This document shows positions 32,580 to 40,175 of a stretch of 41,438 nucleotides of DNA, one piece after another. The first letter of the stretch is position 1; each line of letters begins with the position of its first letter. The stretch comes from Mycobacterium sp. E3251 (GTDB taxonomy: Bacteria > Actinomycetota > Actinomycetes > Mycobacteriales > Mycobacteriaceae): positions 1 to 41,438 of the forward strand of contig NZ_LZJF01000193.1 of NCBI RefSeq assembly GCF_001666835.1, in the 5' to 3' direction. The position numbers were made by a program, and so were the translations under genes. A model generated the notes under the pieces. It saw nothing but the letters and a program-made list of their open reading frames with translations, made no database searches and was not told the DNA's origin.

Positions 32580-32884
32580 ACCACTTCTATTGGGCGGCGA
32601 GTGCGTTGGCCGACGGCGCGCCAAAGCACACCGGGCCGGACTTCGGAAAGGCCAGCCCGATCGGGCTGCTGATCGTCGTGGTGCTGCTGATCGCCACGCT
32701 GTTCCTGCTGCGCTCGATGAATAAGCAACTCAAGAAGGTGCCCGACTCGTTCGACCCCAAGGACCCCGAGCCCGACCAGGCCGCCGACGAAGGCACCGAC
32801 GGGGTCGACAAGGCAGACAACCGTCCCCCGGGCCAGGCGAACGGATCGGAGCGGGCCCCGGGACCCGGCGATGAGCCCGGCTGA
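32576..32884 (+). CDS. Small single-span membrane protein (Rv1083-like)
   Basis: 102 residues. One membrane helix (about 29-46, GLLIVVVLLIATLFLLRSM) followed by a highly charged, Asp/Pro-rich cytosolic tail (KKVPDSFDPKDPEPDQ..). GTG at 32576 overlaps the mca stop (GTGA) and its own 3' end overlaps the next gene by 14 nt. The position between mca and a thioredoxin-fold protein suggests a partner in the same pathway, but no function is known. Confidence 0.8.
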   Translation: MNHFYWAASALADGAPKHTGPDFGKASPIGLLIVVVLLIATLFLLRSMNKQLKKVPDSFDPKDPEPDQAADEGTDGVDKADNRPPGQANGSERAPGPGDEPG

Positions 32885-34883
32885 CGCCGCCGTGACGAAC
32901 ACCCTTGGGCTGGCCACCAGCCCTTATCTGCGGCAGCACGCCGACAACCCAGTGCACTGGCAGCAGTGGACCCCGCAGGCGCTCGCGGCCGCGGCCGAGC
33001 GCGACGTGCCCATCCTGCTTTCCATCGGCTATGCCGCGTGCCACTGGTGTCACGTCATGGCTCACGAATCGTTCGAGGACGACGAGGTGGCCGCCGCGAT
33101 GAACTCCGGATTCGTCTGCATCAAGGTCGACCGGGAGGAGCGCCCGGACCTCGACGCCGTCTACATGAACGCCACCGTGGCGCTGACCGGACACGGCGGC
33201 TGGCCCATGACGTGTTTCCTGACGCCCGACGGCCGGCCCTTCTTCTGCGGCACGTACTACCCGAAAAATAGCTTCCTGCAACTGCTTTCGGCGGTGTCGG
33301 CCACCTGGCACCAGCGCCGCGGCGAGGTCGAGGAGGCGTCGGACCAGATCGCCGGCGAGCTGCGCGCGATGGCGAGCGGGCTGCCGGGCGGGGGACCGGA
33401 CGTCGCGCCGGCGCTGTGTGACCTCGCGGTCGCCGCCGTGCTCGGCGACCGGGACGCGGTGCATGGCGGCTTCGGCGGCGCTCCGAAATTCCCGCCGTCG
33501 GCACTCCTCGAGGCCTTACTGCGCAACCACGAGCGCACCGGTTCGGCGGCGGCGCTGGAGGCGGTCGCGCACACCGGCAACGCGATGGCCCGCGGCGGCA
33601 TCTACGACCAGCTCGCCGGCGGGTTCGCCCGGTATAGCGTCGACAATGCGTGGGTGATACCGCATTTCGAGAAGATGCTGTACGACAACGCGTTGCTGCT
33701 GCGCGCCTACGCGCACTGGGCCAGGCGGACCGGGGATCCGTTGGCGCGCCGGGTCACCGCCCAGACCGCGCGCTTCCTGCTCGACGACCTGGCCGACGGC
33801 GTCGTGTTCACGTCGTCGCTGGACGCCGACGCCGACGGCCGGGAGGGCTCGACCTATGTCTGGACACCCGGGCAGCTCATCGAGGTGCTCGGCCCCGACG
33901 ACGGACTTTGGGCCGCAACCGTTTTCGCGGTCACCGCGGCCGGCACCTTCGAACACGGGACCTCGGTGCTGCAATTGCCCGCCGATCCCGACGACCCGCA
34001 ACGGCTCGAACGGGTCCGGGCCGCGCTGCTGGCCGCCCGGCTCACCCGCGCCCAACCCGGGCGCGACGACAAGGTCGTCACGTCCTGGAACGGTCTGGCG
34101 ATCACCGCGCTGGCCGAGGCCAGTGTGGCCCTGGACGCGCCCGAATTGGCCGGCGCCGCACGCGATTGCGCGCGTGCACTGCTGGACTCGCACCTCGTCG
34201 ACGGGCGGCTGCGGCGCGCCAGCCTGGGCGGGGTGGTCGGCGGCAGCGCCGCCATCCTCGAGGACCACGCGATGCTGGCCACCGGCCTGCTCACTCTTTA
34301 CCAGCTGGACGCCGACGCCGACTGGCTGACGGCGGCAACGGATCTGCTCGACACCGCGCTGCGGCACTTCGCCGACCCGCAGCGGCCCGGCCGTTGGTTC
34401 GACACCGCCGACGACGCCGAGCGGTTGATGCTTCGGCCCGCCGATCCGCTCGACGGGGCGACTCCGTCGGGCGCGTCGTCGATCACCGAGGCGCTGCTCA
34501 CCGCCGCGCACCTGGTCGACGGCGACCGCGCGGAGCGGTACCTGCGGGCGGCGGCCGACTCGCTCAACACCCAGTCGGTGCTGCTGGAGCGCGCGCCACG
34601 CTCGGCGGGCCACTGGCTGGCCGTGGCGGAAGCCGCGGTGCGCGGACCGCTGCAGATCGCGGTCGCCTGCGAACCTTCGCGGTCGGCGCTACTGGCCGAT
34701 GCGCGCCGGCTGGCACCGGGCGGGGCCATCGTCGTGGGCGGCGAAAAGGACTCGTCGGCGCTGCTGGCCGGCCGCGACCGGGTGGCCGGTGCCGACGCCG
34801 CGTACGTGTGCCGCGGCCGGGTGTGCGACTTGCCGGTGACCACCGCCGAAGACCTCGCGCGGGCGCTCGGCGCGCCACGGTAG
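32871..34883 (+). CDS. DUF255 (YyaL/SSP411-type) protein with thioredoxin-like N-terminal domain
   Basis: 670 residues. The N-terminal thioredoxin-fold DUF255 domain has ACHWCHVMAHESFED with Cys57 and Cys60 in a CxxC arrangement. A six-hairpin-like, cellobiose-epimerase-type region follows (GGIYDQLAGGFARYSVD, HFEKMLYDNALLLRAY, KVVTSWNGLAI). This two-part design is widespread from bacteria to mammals with no settled function. ATG at 32871 overlaps the previous gene by 14 nt. Matches H37Rv Rv1084. It contains an in-frame TTA codon at 33516-33518. Confidence 0.88.
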   Translation: MSPADAAVTNTLGLATSPYLRQHADNPVHWQQWTPQALAAAAERDVPILLSIGYAACHWCHVMAHESFEDDEVAAAMNSGFVCIKVDREERPDLDAVYMNATVALTGHGGWPMTCFLTPDGRPFFCGTYYPKNSFLQLLSAVSATWHQRRGEVEEASDQIAGELRAMASGLPGGGPDVAPALCDLAVAAVLGDRDAVHGGFGGAPKFPPSALLEALLRNHERTGSAAALEAVAHTGNAMARGGIYDQLAGGFARYSVDNAWVIPHFEKMLYDNALLLRAYAHWARRTGDPLARRVTAQTARFLLDDLADGVVFTSSLDADADGREGSTYVWTPGQLIEVLGPDDGLWAATVFAVTAAGTFEHGTSVLQLPADPDDPQRLERVRAALLAARLTRAQPGRDDKVVTSWNGLAITALAEASVALDAPELAGAARDCARALLDSHLVDGRLRRASLGGVVGGSAAILEDHAMLATGLLTLYQLDADADWLTAATDLLDTALRHFADPQRPGRWFDTADDAERLMLRPADPLDGATPSGASSITEALLTAAHLVDGDRAERYLRAAADSLNTQSVLLERAPRSAGHWLAVAEAAVRGPLQIAVACEPSRSALLADARRLAPGGAIVVGGEKDSSALLAGRDRVAGADAAYVCRGRVCDLPVTTAEDLARALGAPR

Positions 34884-34894
34884 CGTGACGTTTC

Positions 34895-35266
34895 ATGCCG
34901 AGCGCCCAACACATCACCGACACGGTCAACCGCTACATCGAGCTGGTCGCCAAGGGCAGCGCCGACGAGCTGGTCGAGCTCTACGCCGATGACGCCACCG
35001 TCGAGGATCCCGTCGGCGGCGAGGTGCACATCGGCCGCCAGGCGATCCACGGCTTCTATTCGGCGGTCAACGATGTGCAGCGCGAATGTGAGCTGGTGAC
35101 GCTGCGGGTCGCGGGCAACGAGGCCGCCTTCCATTTCCGGCTCACGATCACCGCCGGGGAGCACCGGATGGTCATCGAGCCGATCGACGTGATGGCGTTC
35201 GGCGAGGACGGCAAGGTCGCTCACATGAAGGCGTACTGGTCGCCCGCCGACGTCACGCAGCTGTAG
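34895..35266 (+). CDS. Ketosteroid isomerase (delta5-3-ketosteroid isomerase) homologue
   Basis: 123 residues, the size of classical KSI. The catalytic residues of Comamonas testosteroni KSI (Tyr14, Asp38, Asp99) have counterparts at Tyr14 (VNRYIELV), Asp38 (DDATVEDPVG) and Asp98 (VIEPIDVMAF). The order ADDATVEDPVG, Tyr55 in HGFYSAV and NEAAFHFRLT also parallels KSI closely. It would shift the C5-C6 double bond of 3-oxo-delta5 steroids to C4-C5. ATG at 34895 is 11 nt after the DUF255 stop. A generic SnoaL/NTF2 protein is the alternative, but the full triad favours KSI. I do not recall it at this place in H37Rv. Confidence 0.82.
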   Translation: MPSAQHITDTVNRYIELVAKGSADELVELYADDATVEDPVGGEVHIGRQAIHGFYSAVNDVQRECELVTLRVAGNEAAFHFRLTITAGEHRMVIEPIDVMAFGEDGKVAHMKAYWSPADVTQL

Positions 35267-35270
35267 TCGC

Positions 35271-36050
35271 TCAGTGCATCAGCCACGCGTGGTCGCCGAC
35301 ATAGAACACCGCGAACCACATGGCGATGTAGTGCAGGATGGCCGCGATCGCGGTGAAGGCGTGGAAGAACTCGTGATACCCGAATGTTCTGGGCCACGGG
35401 TCGGGCCACCGTAGCCCGTAGAAGATGCCGCCGACGCTGTAGAACACCCCGCCGACGGCCAACAGCACCATCGCCGCCACGCCGGCCTTATGCAGAATCG
35501 TCGGGCAGTACCACACGGCAACCCAGCCCAGCAGTAGGTACAGCGGCACACCCAGCCACCGCGGTGCCGTCGGCCAAAACACCTTCAGCAGGATGCCCGC
35601 CGCCGCGCCGCCCCACACGATCCACAGCACCTCCACGCCGGTCTGTTGCGGCATGGCCAGGCGCGCGAAGGGCGTGTAGCTGCCGGCGATGAACACGAAG
35701 ATCATCGAATGGTCCAGCCGCTTCATCAGGTTCCGGGCGGCATCGGACGTCCACTGCACCCGGTGATAGGTGGCGCTGACGGCGAACATCGCCACCGTGG
35801 CCGCCGCGTAAATCAGCGTCGAATGACCGGCGCGCGGCGACGAGGCGGCCCACGACACCGACACCAGCGTGGCGCCGGTAATGATCGCCAGCCACGCGGA
35901 GAAGAAGTGGATCCAGCCGCGCATGCGGGGCTTGCTCAGCGCCTGGGCCGCACCTTCGACAAGCTGTTCGACGGTGTTGCCGGGGGCGACGGCCTCGGAT
36001 TCGCGATCCGAACGCTCCGGATTGGCAGACGTGCTCGTCTGGCTGCTCAT
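35271..36050 (-). CDS. Hemolysin III / PAQR family membrane protein (Rv1085c-like)
   Basis: 259 residues. After a polar N-terminus there are seven hydrophobic segments. Family motifs include ATYHRVQWTSDAARNLMKRLDHSMIFVFIAGSYTPF, where the Ser-His and Asp-His pairs are the zinc-site residues, and GYHEFFHAFTAIAAILHY at the C-terminal end with His residues. The PAQR/hemolysin III fold is a membrane hydrolase (ceramidase-like) in eukaryotes; the bacterial role is unclear. ATG at 36050 has AGGAG only about 3 nt upstream, an unusually close spacing. Convergent with the KSI gene (4-bp gap). Confidence 0.87.
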   Translation of the reverse strand: MSSQTSTSANPERSDRESEAVAPGNTVEQLVEGAAQALSKPRMRGWIHFFSAWLAIITGATLVSVSWAASSPRAGHSTLIYAAATVAMFAVSATYHRVQWTSDAARNLMKRLDHSMIFVFIAGSYTPFARLAMPQQTGVEVLWIVWGGAAAGILLKVFWPTAPRWLGVPLYLLLGWVAVWYCPTILHKAGVAAMVLLAVGGVFYSVGGIFYGLRWPDPWPRTFGYHEFFHAFTAIAAILHYIAMWFAVFYVGDHAWLMH

Positions 36051-36191
36051 GTCTCCTGTGCCCTCGTCTTAAAGGTCGGGGATTGCCAGTGGCTGCTCTC
36101 CATCAACAGTAGTCGGCATCGGTCACGGCATGGTCTCCGCGCGCGGGTGACATCGCCGGAATAGCAGGGGGGAATTTGGCGCAGCTCACAG

Positions 36192-36197
36192 TAGGCT
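36192..36197 (+). promoter_or_regulatory. Candidate -10 for a leaderless Z-FPP synthase transcript
   Basis: TAGGCT (TANNNT) ends 8 nt before GTG 36206. No Shine-Dalgarno is present. Confidence 0.45.
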
Positions 36198-36205
36198 GAA
36201 TCTCC

Positions 36206-36994
36206 GTGGAAATTATCCCGCCGCGTCTCAAAGAGCCGCTGTATCGCGTCTATGAGTTGCGGCTGCGGCAGGGTCTGGCCTCCTCCAAATCACACCTGCC
36301 GCGTCACATCGCGGTCCTGTGCGACGGCAACCGGCGATGGGCCCGCGACGCGGGCTATGCCGACGTCAGCTACGGCTACCGCATGGGCGCGGCGAAGATC
36401 GCCGAGATGCTGCGCTGGTGCCAGGAAGCCGGCATCGAGATGACGACGGTCTACCTGCTGTCCACGGAAAACCTTCAACGCGACCCCGACGAGCTGGCGG
36501 GGCTCATCGAAATCATCACCGACGTCGTCGAGGAGATCTGCGCACCCGCCAACCGCTGGAGCGTGCGCACCGTCGGCGATCTGGAGTTGCTCGGCGAGGA
36601 ACCGGCCCGGCGGCTGCGCGACGCGGTGGAATCCACACCCGTCGTGGCGACGTTCCACGTCAATGTCGCGGTCGGTTACGGTGGCCGCCGCGAGATCGTC
36701 GACGCGGTGCGGGCATTGCTGAGCAAGGAACTCGCCAACGGTGCCTCCGCCGAGGAGCTCATCGATGCTGTCACCGTCGACGGCATCTCCGAAAACCTTT
36801 ACACCTCTGGGCAACCCGATCCCGACCTGGTGATCCGCACGTCGGGGGAGCAACGCCTGTCCGGGTTCCTGCTGTGGCAGAGCGCGTATTCGGAGATGTG
36901 GTTCACGGAGGCGCACTGGCCCGCGTTCCGCCGGGTGGATTTTCTGCGCGCGCTGCGTGACTACAGTCAGCGGCACCGCAGGTACGGCAAGTAG
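36206..36994 (+). CDS. Short-chain Z-isoprenyl diphosphate synthase (Rv1086-like)
   Basis: 262 residues of the cis-prenyltransferase (UppS) family. AVLCDGNRRWARDAGY carries catalytic Asp40, VYLLSTENLQR is present, and the C-terminal block RTSGEQRLSGFLLWQSAYSEMWFTEAHWP is complete with the usual Glu. H37Rv Rv1086 is known to make omega-E,Z-farnesyl diphosphate, the primer for decaprenyl phosphate in cell-wall synthesis; orthology by place and length supports the same role. GTG at 36206 follows a -10 box by 8 nt (leaderless). Its stop TAG is immediately followed by half of a repeat element. Confidence 0.9.
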   Translation: MEIIPPRLKEPLYRVYELRLRQGLASSKSHLPRHIAVLCDGNRRWARDAGYADVSYGYRMGAAKIAEMLRWCQEAGIEMTTVYLLSTENLQRDPDELAGLIEIITDVVEEICAPANRWSVRTVGDLELLGEEPARRLRDAVESTPVVATFHVNVAVGYGGRREIVDAVRALLSKELANGASAEELIDAVTVDGISENLYTSGQPDPDLVIRTSGEQRLSGFLLWQSAYSEMWFTEAHWPAFRRVDFLRALRDYSQRHRRYGK

Positions 36995-37132
36995 CGGGTC
37001 GGCACGCATCAGGCCGTGCCGATCGCAAGCGCGGCGCGAGCCGGGCGCAGCGGGTCGGCACGCATCAGGCCGTGCCGATCGCAAGCGCGGCGCGAGCCGG
37101 GCGCAGCGGGTCGGCACGCATCAGACCGTGCC
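36995..37132. repeat. Tandem 56-bp repeat with palindromic ends (array B)
   Basis: A half element (right arm TCGGCAC at 36999-37005) follows the Z-FPP synthase stop directly. Two full copies come next (37016-37061 and 37072-37117), then a left-arm start (GTGCC at 37128-37132). The period is 56 bp. Full copies are 46 bp with arms GTGCCGA/TCGGCAC and a central CGGC-GCGA-GCCG hairpin. They are clearly related to array A (30323-30439), with a G-C pair in the arm changed to C-G. Confidence 0.8.
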
Positions 37133-37144
37133 AAACTGGGTTGC

Positions 37145-38515
37145 ATGGCTGCGCTGTCGGCGGTGGTTTTCACGCTGAGCGGGTGGCTCGGGCTGTACCT
37201 GCTCGCTCGCGATCCGCGGAAACCGGTGCTCGTGTTGGCGGCGATCGGCCTGTGCGGTTTCGCGCTGGTGGTCGCGCTCGACGCGGTGCGGACCGCCAGC
37301 CCCGCGTACGCGCACGTGCTCAGCCGCGTTGAGATCTACCTGGTGACCATCCCTGGCGTGGCCTGGTTCGCGGTGCTCGTAGAGCTGTCCCGGCCCAGCG
37401 ACGGCTCGAGGCCGCGCACGCGCGAGTTGTTGCTGGTTGCCGGCGTCGCCGCGCTGACCCTGTTCGGGGCGATGCTCGCCGGCAGCGTCGAGGGGCCACT
37501 CCGGACGGGGCACTGGGTGATGTTCGCGGTGATCTCGGTATCCACCTTCGCGGCGATGGCCGTCGCGTTGCGGCAGCCGCGTCGGCCGCGGTCGGCGATC
37601 GGGCTCGCCGTCGTCGCGACGCTGTTCTTCGCGCTGGGCAATGCCATCCTGATCATTCCGCTGGGCCTGGTGCCCAGCTGGGTTGCGCTGGCGTCGACGA
37701 GTTTGGACGTCCTCTCGCTCGGGTTCGCCGTGGCGCTCTGGGACGCGTTCGACGAGGGTCAGGCGTTGCGCGCCGACATGCTCCGCTCGTTTGCCGGCTC
37801 GGTGGCGGTGGCGGTGTTGTTCGGCGGCCAGGCGCTGATCGGCCTGGCGCTGACTCGCGACGACCGCGCCGCGCAGACCGCGCTCACCGTGCTGCTGTTC
37901 ACCAGCCTGGCGGTCGCGGTCGCCGTGCAGGTGCTGGCGGATCCGCTGGCCGGGGTTCTCGATCGCCTGGCATTCTCGAAATCCCCCGCGCTGCGGGAAG
38001 ATCGGGCGGCGCTGCGGAACACCGGCGCGGCGCTGCCGTTGCGGTCGGTGGATCCGCTCGACCACGTCGACGACATCACGTTCGCCAGGCTCACCCGCCG
38101 TGCCCTGGGCCATTACGGCGACCTGAGCAAGCTGGTCGCCAGCCCGCTGACCGCGCTGCCCGTCATCGACGAGCGACTCGCCGCCAGGGGGGCGCCCGAC
38201 CATCCGCTGGAGCGGGCCAACGAACTCAAGGCGGTTCTCGCGGACGCGATCGGGCGGCTCAAGCCGCGCGACGCCGGCGATTTCGGGACCACCGAGCAAT
38301 GGCGCCACTACAACTCGCTGTATTTCCCCTACGTCGTCGGCGTGCGCGCGTACGCGCAGAACGCCACCGCCGCGGGACTCGATCCCACCGCTCGCCAGGC
38401 CTGGCATTGGTTGGTCACCGAGGTCCCGCAGCGCTCGCTGCACAACTGGCAGAACGCCGCCGCCCGGCTGATCGCCGCCGACCTGCGCGGGCGGGTGTCG
38501 GTGGCCAGCGAGTAA
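37145..38515 (+). CDS. Multi-pass membrane protein with conserved-looking cytosolic domain
   Basis: 456 residues. About eight hydrophobic segments occupy 1-270 (AVVFTLSGWLGLYLLA, VLVLAAIGLCGFALVVAL, IYLVTIPGVAWFAVLVE, LLLVAGVAALTLFGAML and others), resembling sensor-type seven-helix regions. The cytosolic part (about 300-456) has RLTRRALGHYGDLSKLVASPLTALPVIDE, EQWRHYNSLYFPYVVGVRAYAQ and WHWLVTEVPQRSLHNWQNAAARLIA. I do not recognise this domain; there is no kinase, cyclase or phosphatase motif. ATG at 37145 is chosen because the frame upstream, open to 37016, runs through array B. Not at this place in H37Rv, where a PE_PGRS gene lies. Confidence 0.7.
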   Translation: MAALSAVVFTLSGWLGLYLLARDPRKPVLVLAAIGLCGFALVVALDAVRTASPAYAHVLSRVEIYLVTIPGVAWFAVLVELSRPSDGSRPRTRELLLVAGVAALTLFGAMLAGSVEGPLRTGHWVMFAVISVSTFAAMAVALRQPRRPRSAIGLAVVATLFFALGNAILIIPLGLVPSWVALASTSLDVLSLGFAVALWDAFDEGQALRADMLRSFAGSVAVAVLFGGQALIGLALTRDDRAAQTALTVLLFTSLAVAVAVQVLADPLAGVLDRLAFSKSPALREDRAALRNTGAALPLRSVDPLDHVDDITFARLTRRALGHYGDLSKLVASPLTALPVIDERLAARGAPDHPLERANELKAVLADAIGRLKPRDAGDFGTTEQWRHYNSLYFPYVVGVRAYAQNATAAGLDPTARQAWHWLVTEVPQRSLHNWQNAAARLIAADLRGRVSVASE

Positions 38516-38640
38516 TCCGGGACGGTTCCCGTTGTGACTGCTGGGGCTGTTGAATGCCAGACTGGCGGTTGTCGAATAACAATTCTGATTCTTGCCCGCA
38601 AATGGGAATAGCCCGGCGAACCCGCTGGTCTTTGTTTCCG

Positions 38641-38678
38641 TGGCAGTAGTTGGCAGTGCCACGAGTCGATATGGCAGT
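38641..38678. promoter_or_regulatory. Three phased TGGCAGT direct repeats
   Basis: TGGCAGT occurs at 38641-38647, 38651-38657 and 38672-38678, spaced 10 and 21 bp start to start, i.e. one and two helical turns. They lie 55-92 bp upstream of the ATG at 38733 and could bind a multimeric regulator. GTGGCA/TGCCAC (38640 and 38657) also forms a small inverted repeat within them. Confidence 0.35.
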
Positions 38679-38732
38679 GCGCCGGCGGCACGCTGAAGTT
38701 CGACCCAATCCGCCATCGCGAGGAGTAATCAC

Positions 38733-39158
38733 ATGATGTATGCATCTGGCGCGCCCGGTCTGGCAACCCGCCCCCTCTACGACTCGACCGACTCGCTCTT
38801 GCGTTTCGCCATGCGCGCCGACGCCACACTGACGGGCCTGTGCGGTTTGGTGATCGCTTTTCTGGCCGACCCGCTTTCGTCGCTGACCGGCCTGACCTCG
38901 CTGCAGGAGTACAGCCTCGGCGCCTTCTTCGTGCTCGGCGGCCTGGCGGTGTTCCTCCTCGCGGCGGCCCCGAACCTGCGCCGCGTCGGAATCGGCGTCG
39001 TCGCGGCCAACGTCGTGTTCACTCTGGGCGCGATCGTGGCCGCCGAAGCGCTGCCGTTGCCCGCGACGGGCATTGCCGCAACGCTGGCCGGTGGCGTGTA
39101 CACGGCGGCGTTCGCCGGACTGCAGTACTGGGGCGTGCGTCGTCTCGCGACGGCGTAG
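38733..39158 (+). CDS. Four-helix integral membrane protein, unknown function
   Basis: 141 residues. Four hydrophobic segments are visible: DATLTGLCGLVIAFLADPL, LGAFFVLGGLAVFLLAAAP, VGIGVVAANVVFTLGAIVAAEAL and ATLAGGVYTAAFAGLQYWG, with Arg-rich loops (LRRVG, VRRLA). The pattern resembles small DoxX-like or SPW-repeat proteins, but I see no diagnostic motif. ATG at 38733 has AGGAG 7 nt upstream; ATG at 38736 is equivalent. Convergent with coaA (4-bp gap). Confidence 0.75.
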   Translation: MMYASGAPGLATRPLYDSTDSLLRFAMRADATLTGLCGLVIAFLADPLSSLTGLTSLQEYSLGAFFVLGGLAVFLLAAAPNLRRVGIGVVAANVVFTLGAIVAAEALPLPATGIAATLAGGVYTAAFAGLQYWGVRRLATA

Positions 39159-39162
39159 TCGC

Positions 39163-40101
39163 TTAGAGCTTGCGCAACCGGAGCCGGTTGATCGAGTGGT
39201 CGGCGTCCTTGCGCAGCACCAGGGTGGCCCGGGGCCGGGTCGGCAGGATGTTCTCGACCAGGTTGGGCCGGTTGATGGACCGCCAGATCTCGCGCGCCGC
39301 GGCGACGGCCTTGGTGTCGCCCAGGGCCGAGTAGTGGTGGAAGTGTGACTCCGGGTCGGCGAATGCCGTGCCGCGCAGCGACAGGAACCGCGACACGTAC
39401 CACTGCTCGATGTCTTCGATGCGGGCGTCCACATACAGCGAGAAGTCGAACAGGTCCGACACCATCAGGGTCGGACCGGTCTGCAGGACGTTGAGGCCCT
39501 CCAGGATCAAGATGTCGGGATGGCGCACGACGTGCTTGGCGCCGGGGATGATGTCGTACTTCAGGTGCGAGTAAACCGGCGCGCACGCGTAGTCGCTGCC
39601 GGATTTGACCGACGTCACGAACCGCATCAGCGCCCGGCGGTTGTAGCTTTCTGGGAAACCCTTGCGGTGCATCAGGTTTCGCCGATCGAGTTCGGCGTTC
39701 GGGTACAAGAAGCCGTCGGTGGTCACCAGGTCCACCCTCGGGTGGTGATCCCAGCGGGCCAGCAGGGCCTGCAGCACGCGCGCGGTGGTCGATTTGCCGA
39801 CCGCGACGCTGCCGGCCACGCCGATCACGAACGGCACCGGCCGGTCCGGGTTCTGTTGCGGCTCGCCGAGGAACTCGGCCGTGGCGGCAAACAACCGCTG
39901 GCGCGCGGCGACCTGAAGGTGGATCAGCCGGGCCAGCGGCAGGTAGACCTCTTCCACTTCGAGCAGGTCCAGCTGCTCACCCATACCGCGCAGGCCGACC
40001 AATTCCTCTTCGGTGAGGGCCAGCGGCGTCGACATGCGAAGCGCGCGCCATTGCTTTCGGTCGAACTCCACATAGGGGCTCGGCTCGCTAAGCCGCGGCA
40101 T
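39163..40101 (-). CDS. coaA: Pantothenate kinase, type I
   Basis: 312 residues, full-length CoaA. The P-loop is GVAGSVAVGKST near 94-105. VTTDGFLYPN, the pantothenate-binding VYSHLKYDIIPG, ILEGLNVLQTG, and the C-terminal NIRPTR-type NILPTRPRATLVL are in order. It catalyses the first, controlled step of CoA synthesis (pantothenate to 4'-phosphopantothenate). ATG at 40101 begins MPRLSEPSPYVEFDRKQWRALRMSTPLALTEEE as in mycobacterial CoaA; the longer frame to 40188 is rejected. Divergent from glyA with 74 bp between; essential in M. tuberculosis (established). Confidence 0.94.
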   Translation of the reverse strand: MPRLSEPSPYVEFDRKQWRALRMSTPLALTEEELVGLRGMGEQLDLLEVEEVYLPLARLIHLQVAARQRLFAATAEFLGEPQQNPDRPVPFVIGVAGSVAVGKSTTARVLQALLARWDHHPRVDLVTTDGFLYPNAELDRRNLMHRKGFPESYNRRALMRFVTSVKSGSDYACAPVYSHLKYDIIPGAKHVVRHPDILILEGLNVLQTGPTLMVSDLFDFSLYVDARIEDIEQWYVSRFLSLRGTAFADPESHFHHYSALGDTKAVAAAREIWRSINRPNLVENILPTRPRATLVLRKDADHSINRLRLRKL

Positions 40102-40163
40102 AGTGCAAGTGTTGCAGGGGCGGACGCGCCCCCGACGGCTGGGCTGGCTAAACCCTCGCTGGA

Positions 40164-40169
40164 TAGACT
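40164..40169 (+). promoter_or_regulatory. Candidate -10 for a leaderless glyA transcript
   Basis: TAGACT (TANNNT) ends 6 nt before GTG 40176, the tightest leaderless arrangement in the window. It favours GTG 40176 over ATG 40215. Confidence 0.5.
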
Positions 40170-40175
40170 GGCCCC

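Noticed and set aside
37016..37144. N-terminal extension of the 37145 membrane protein
   Set aside because: The extra 43 codons are read from repeat array B and are themselves repetitive.
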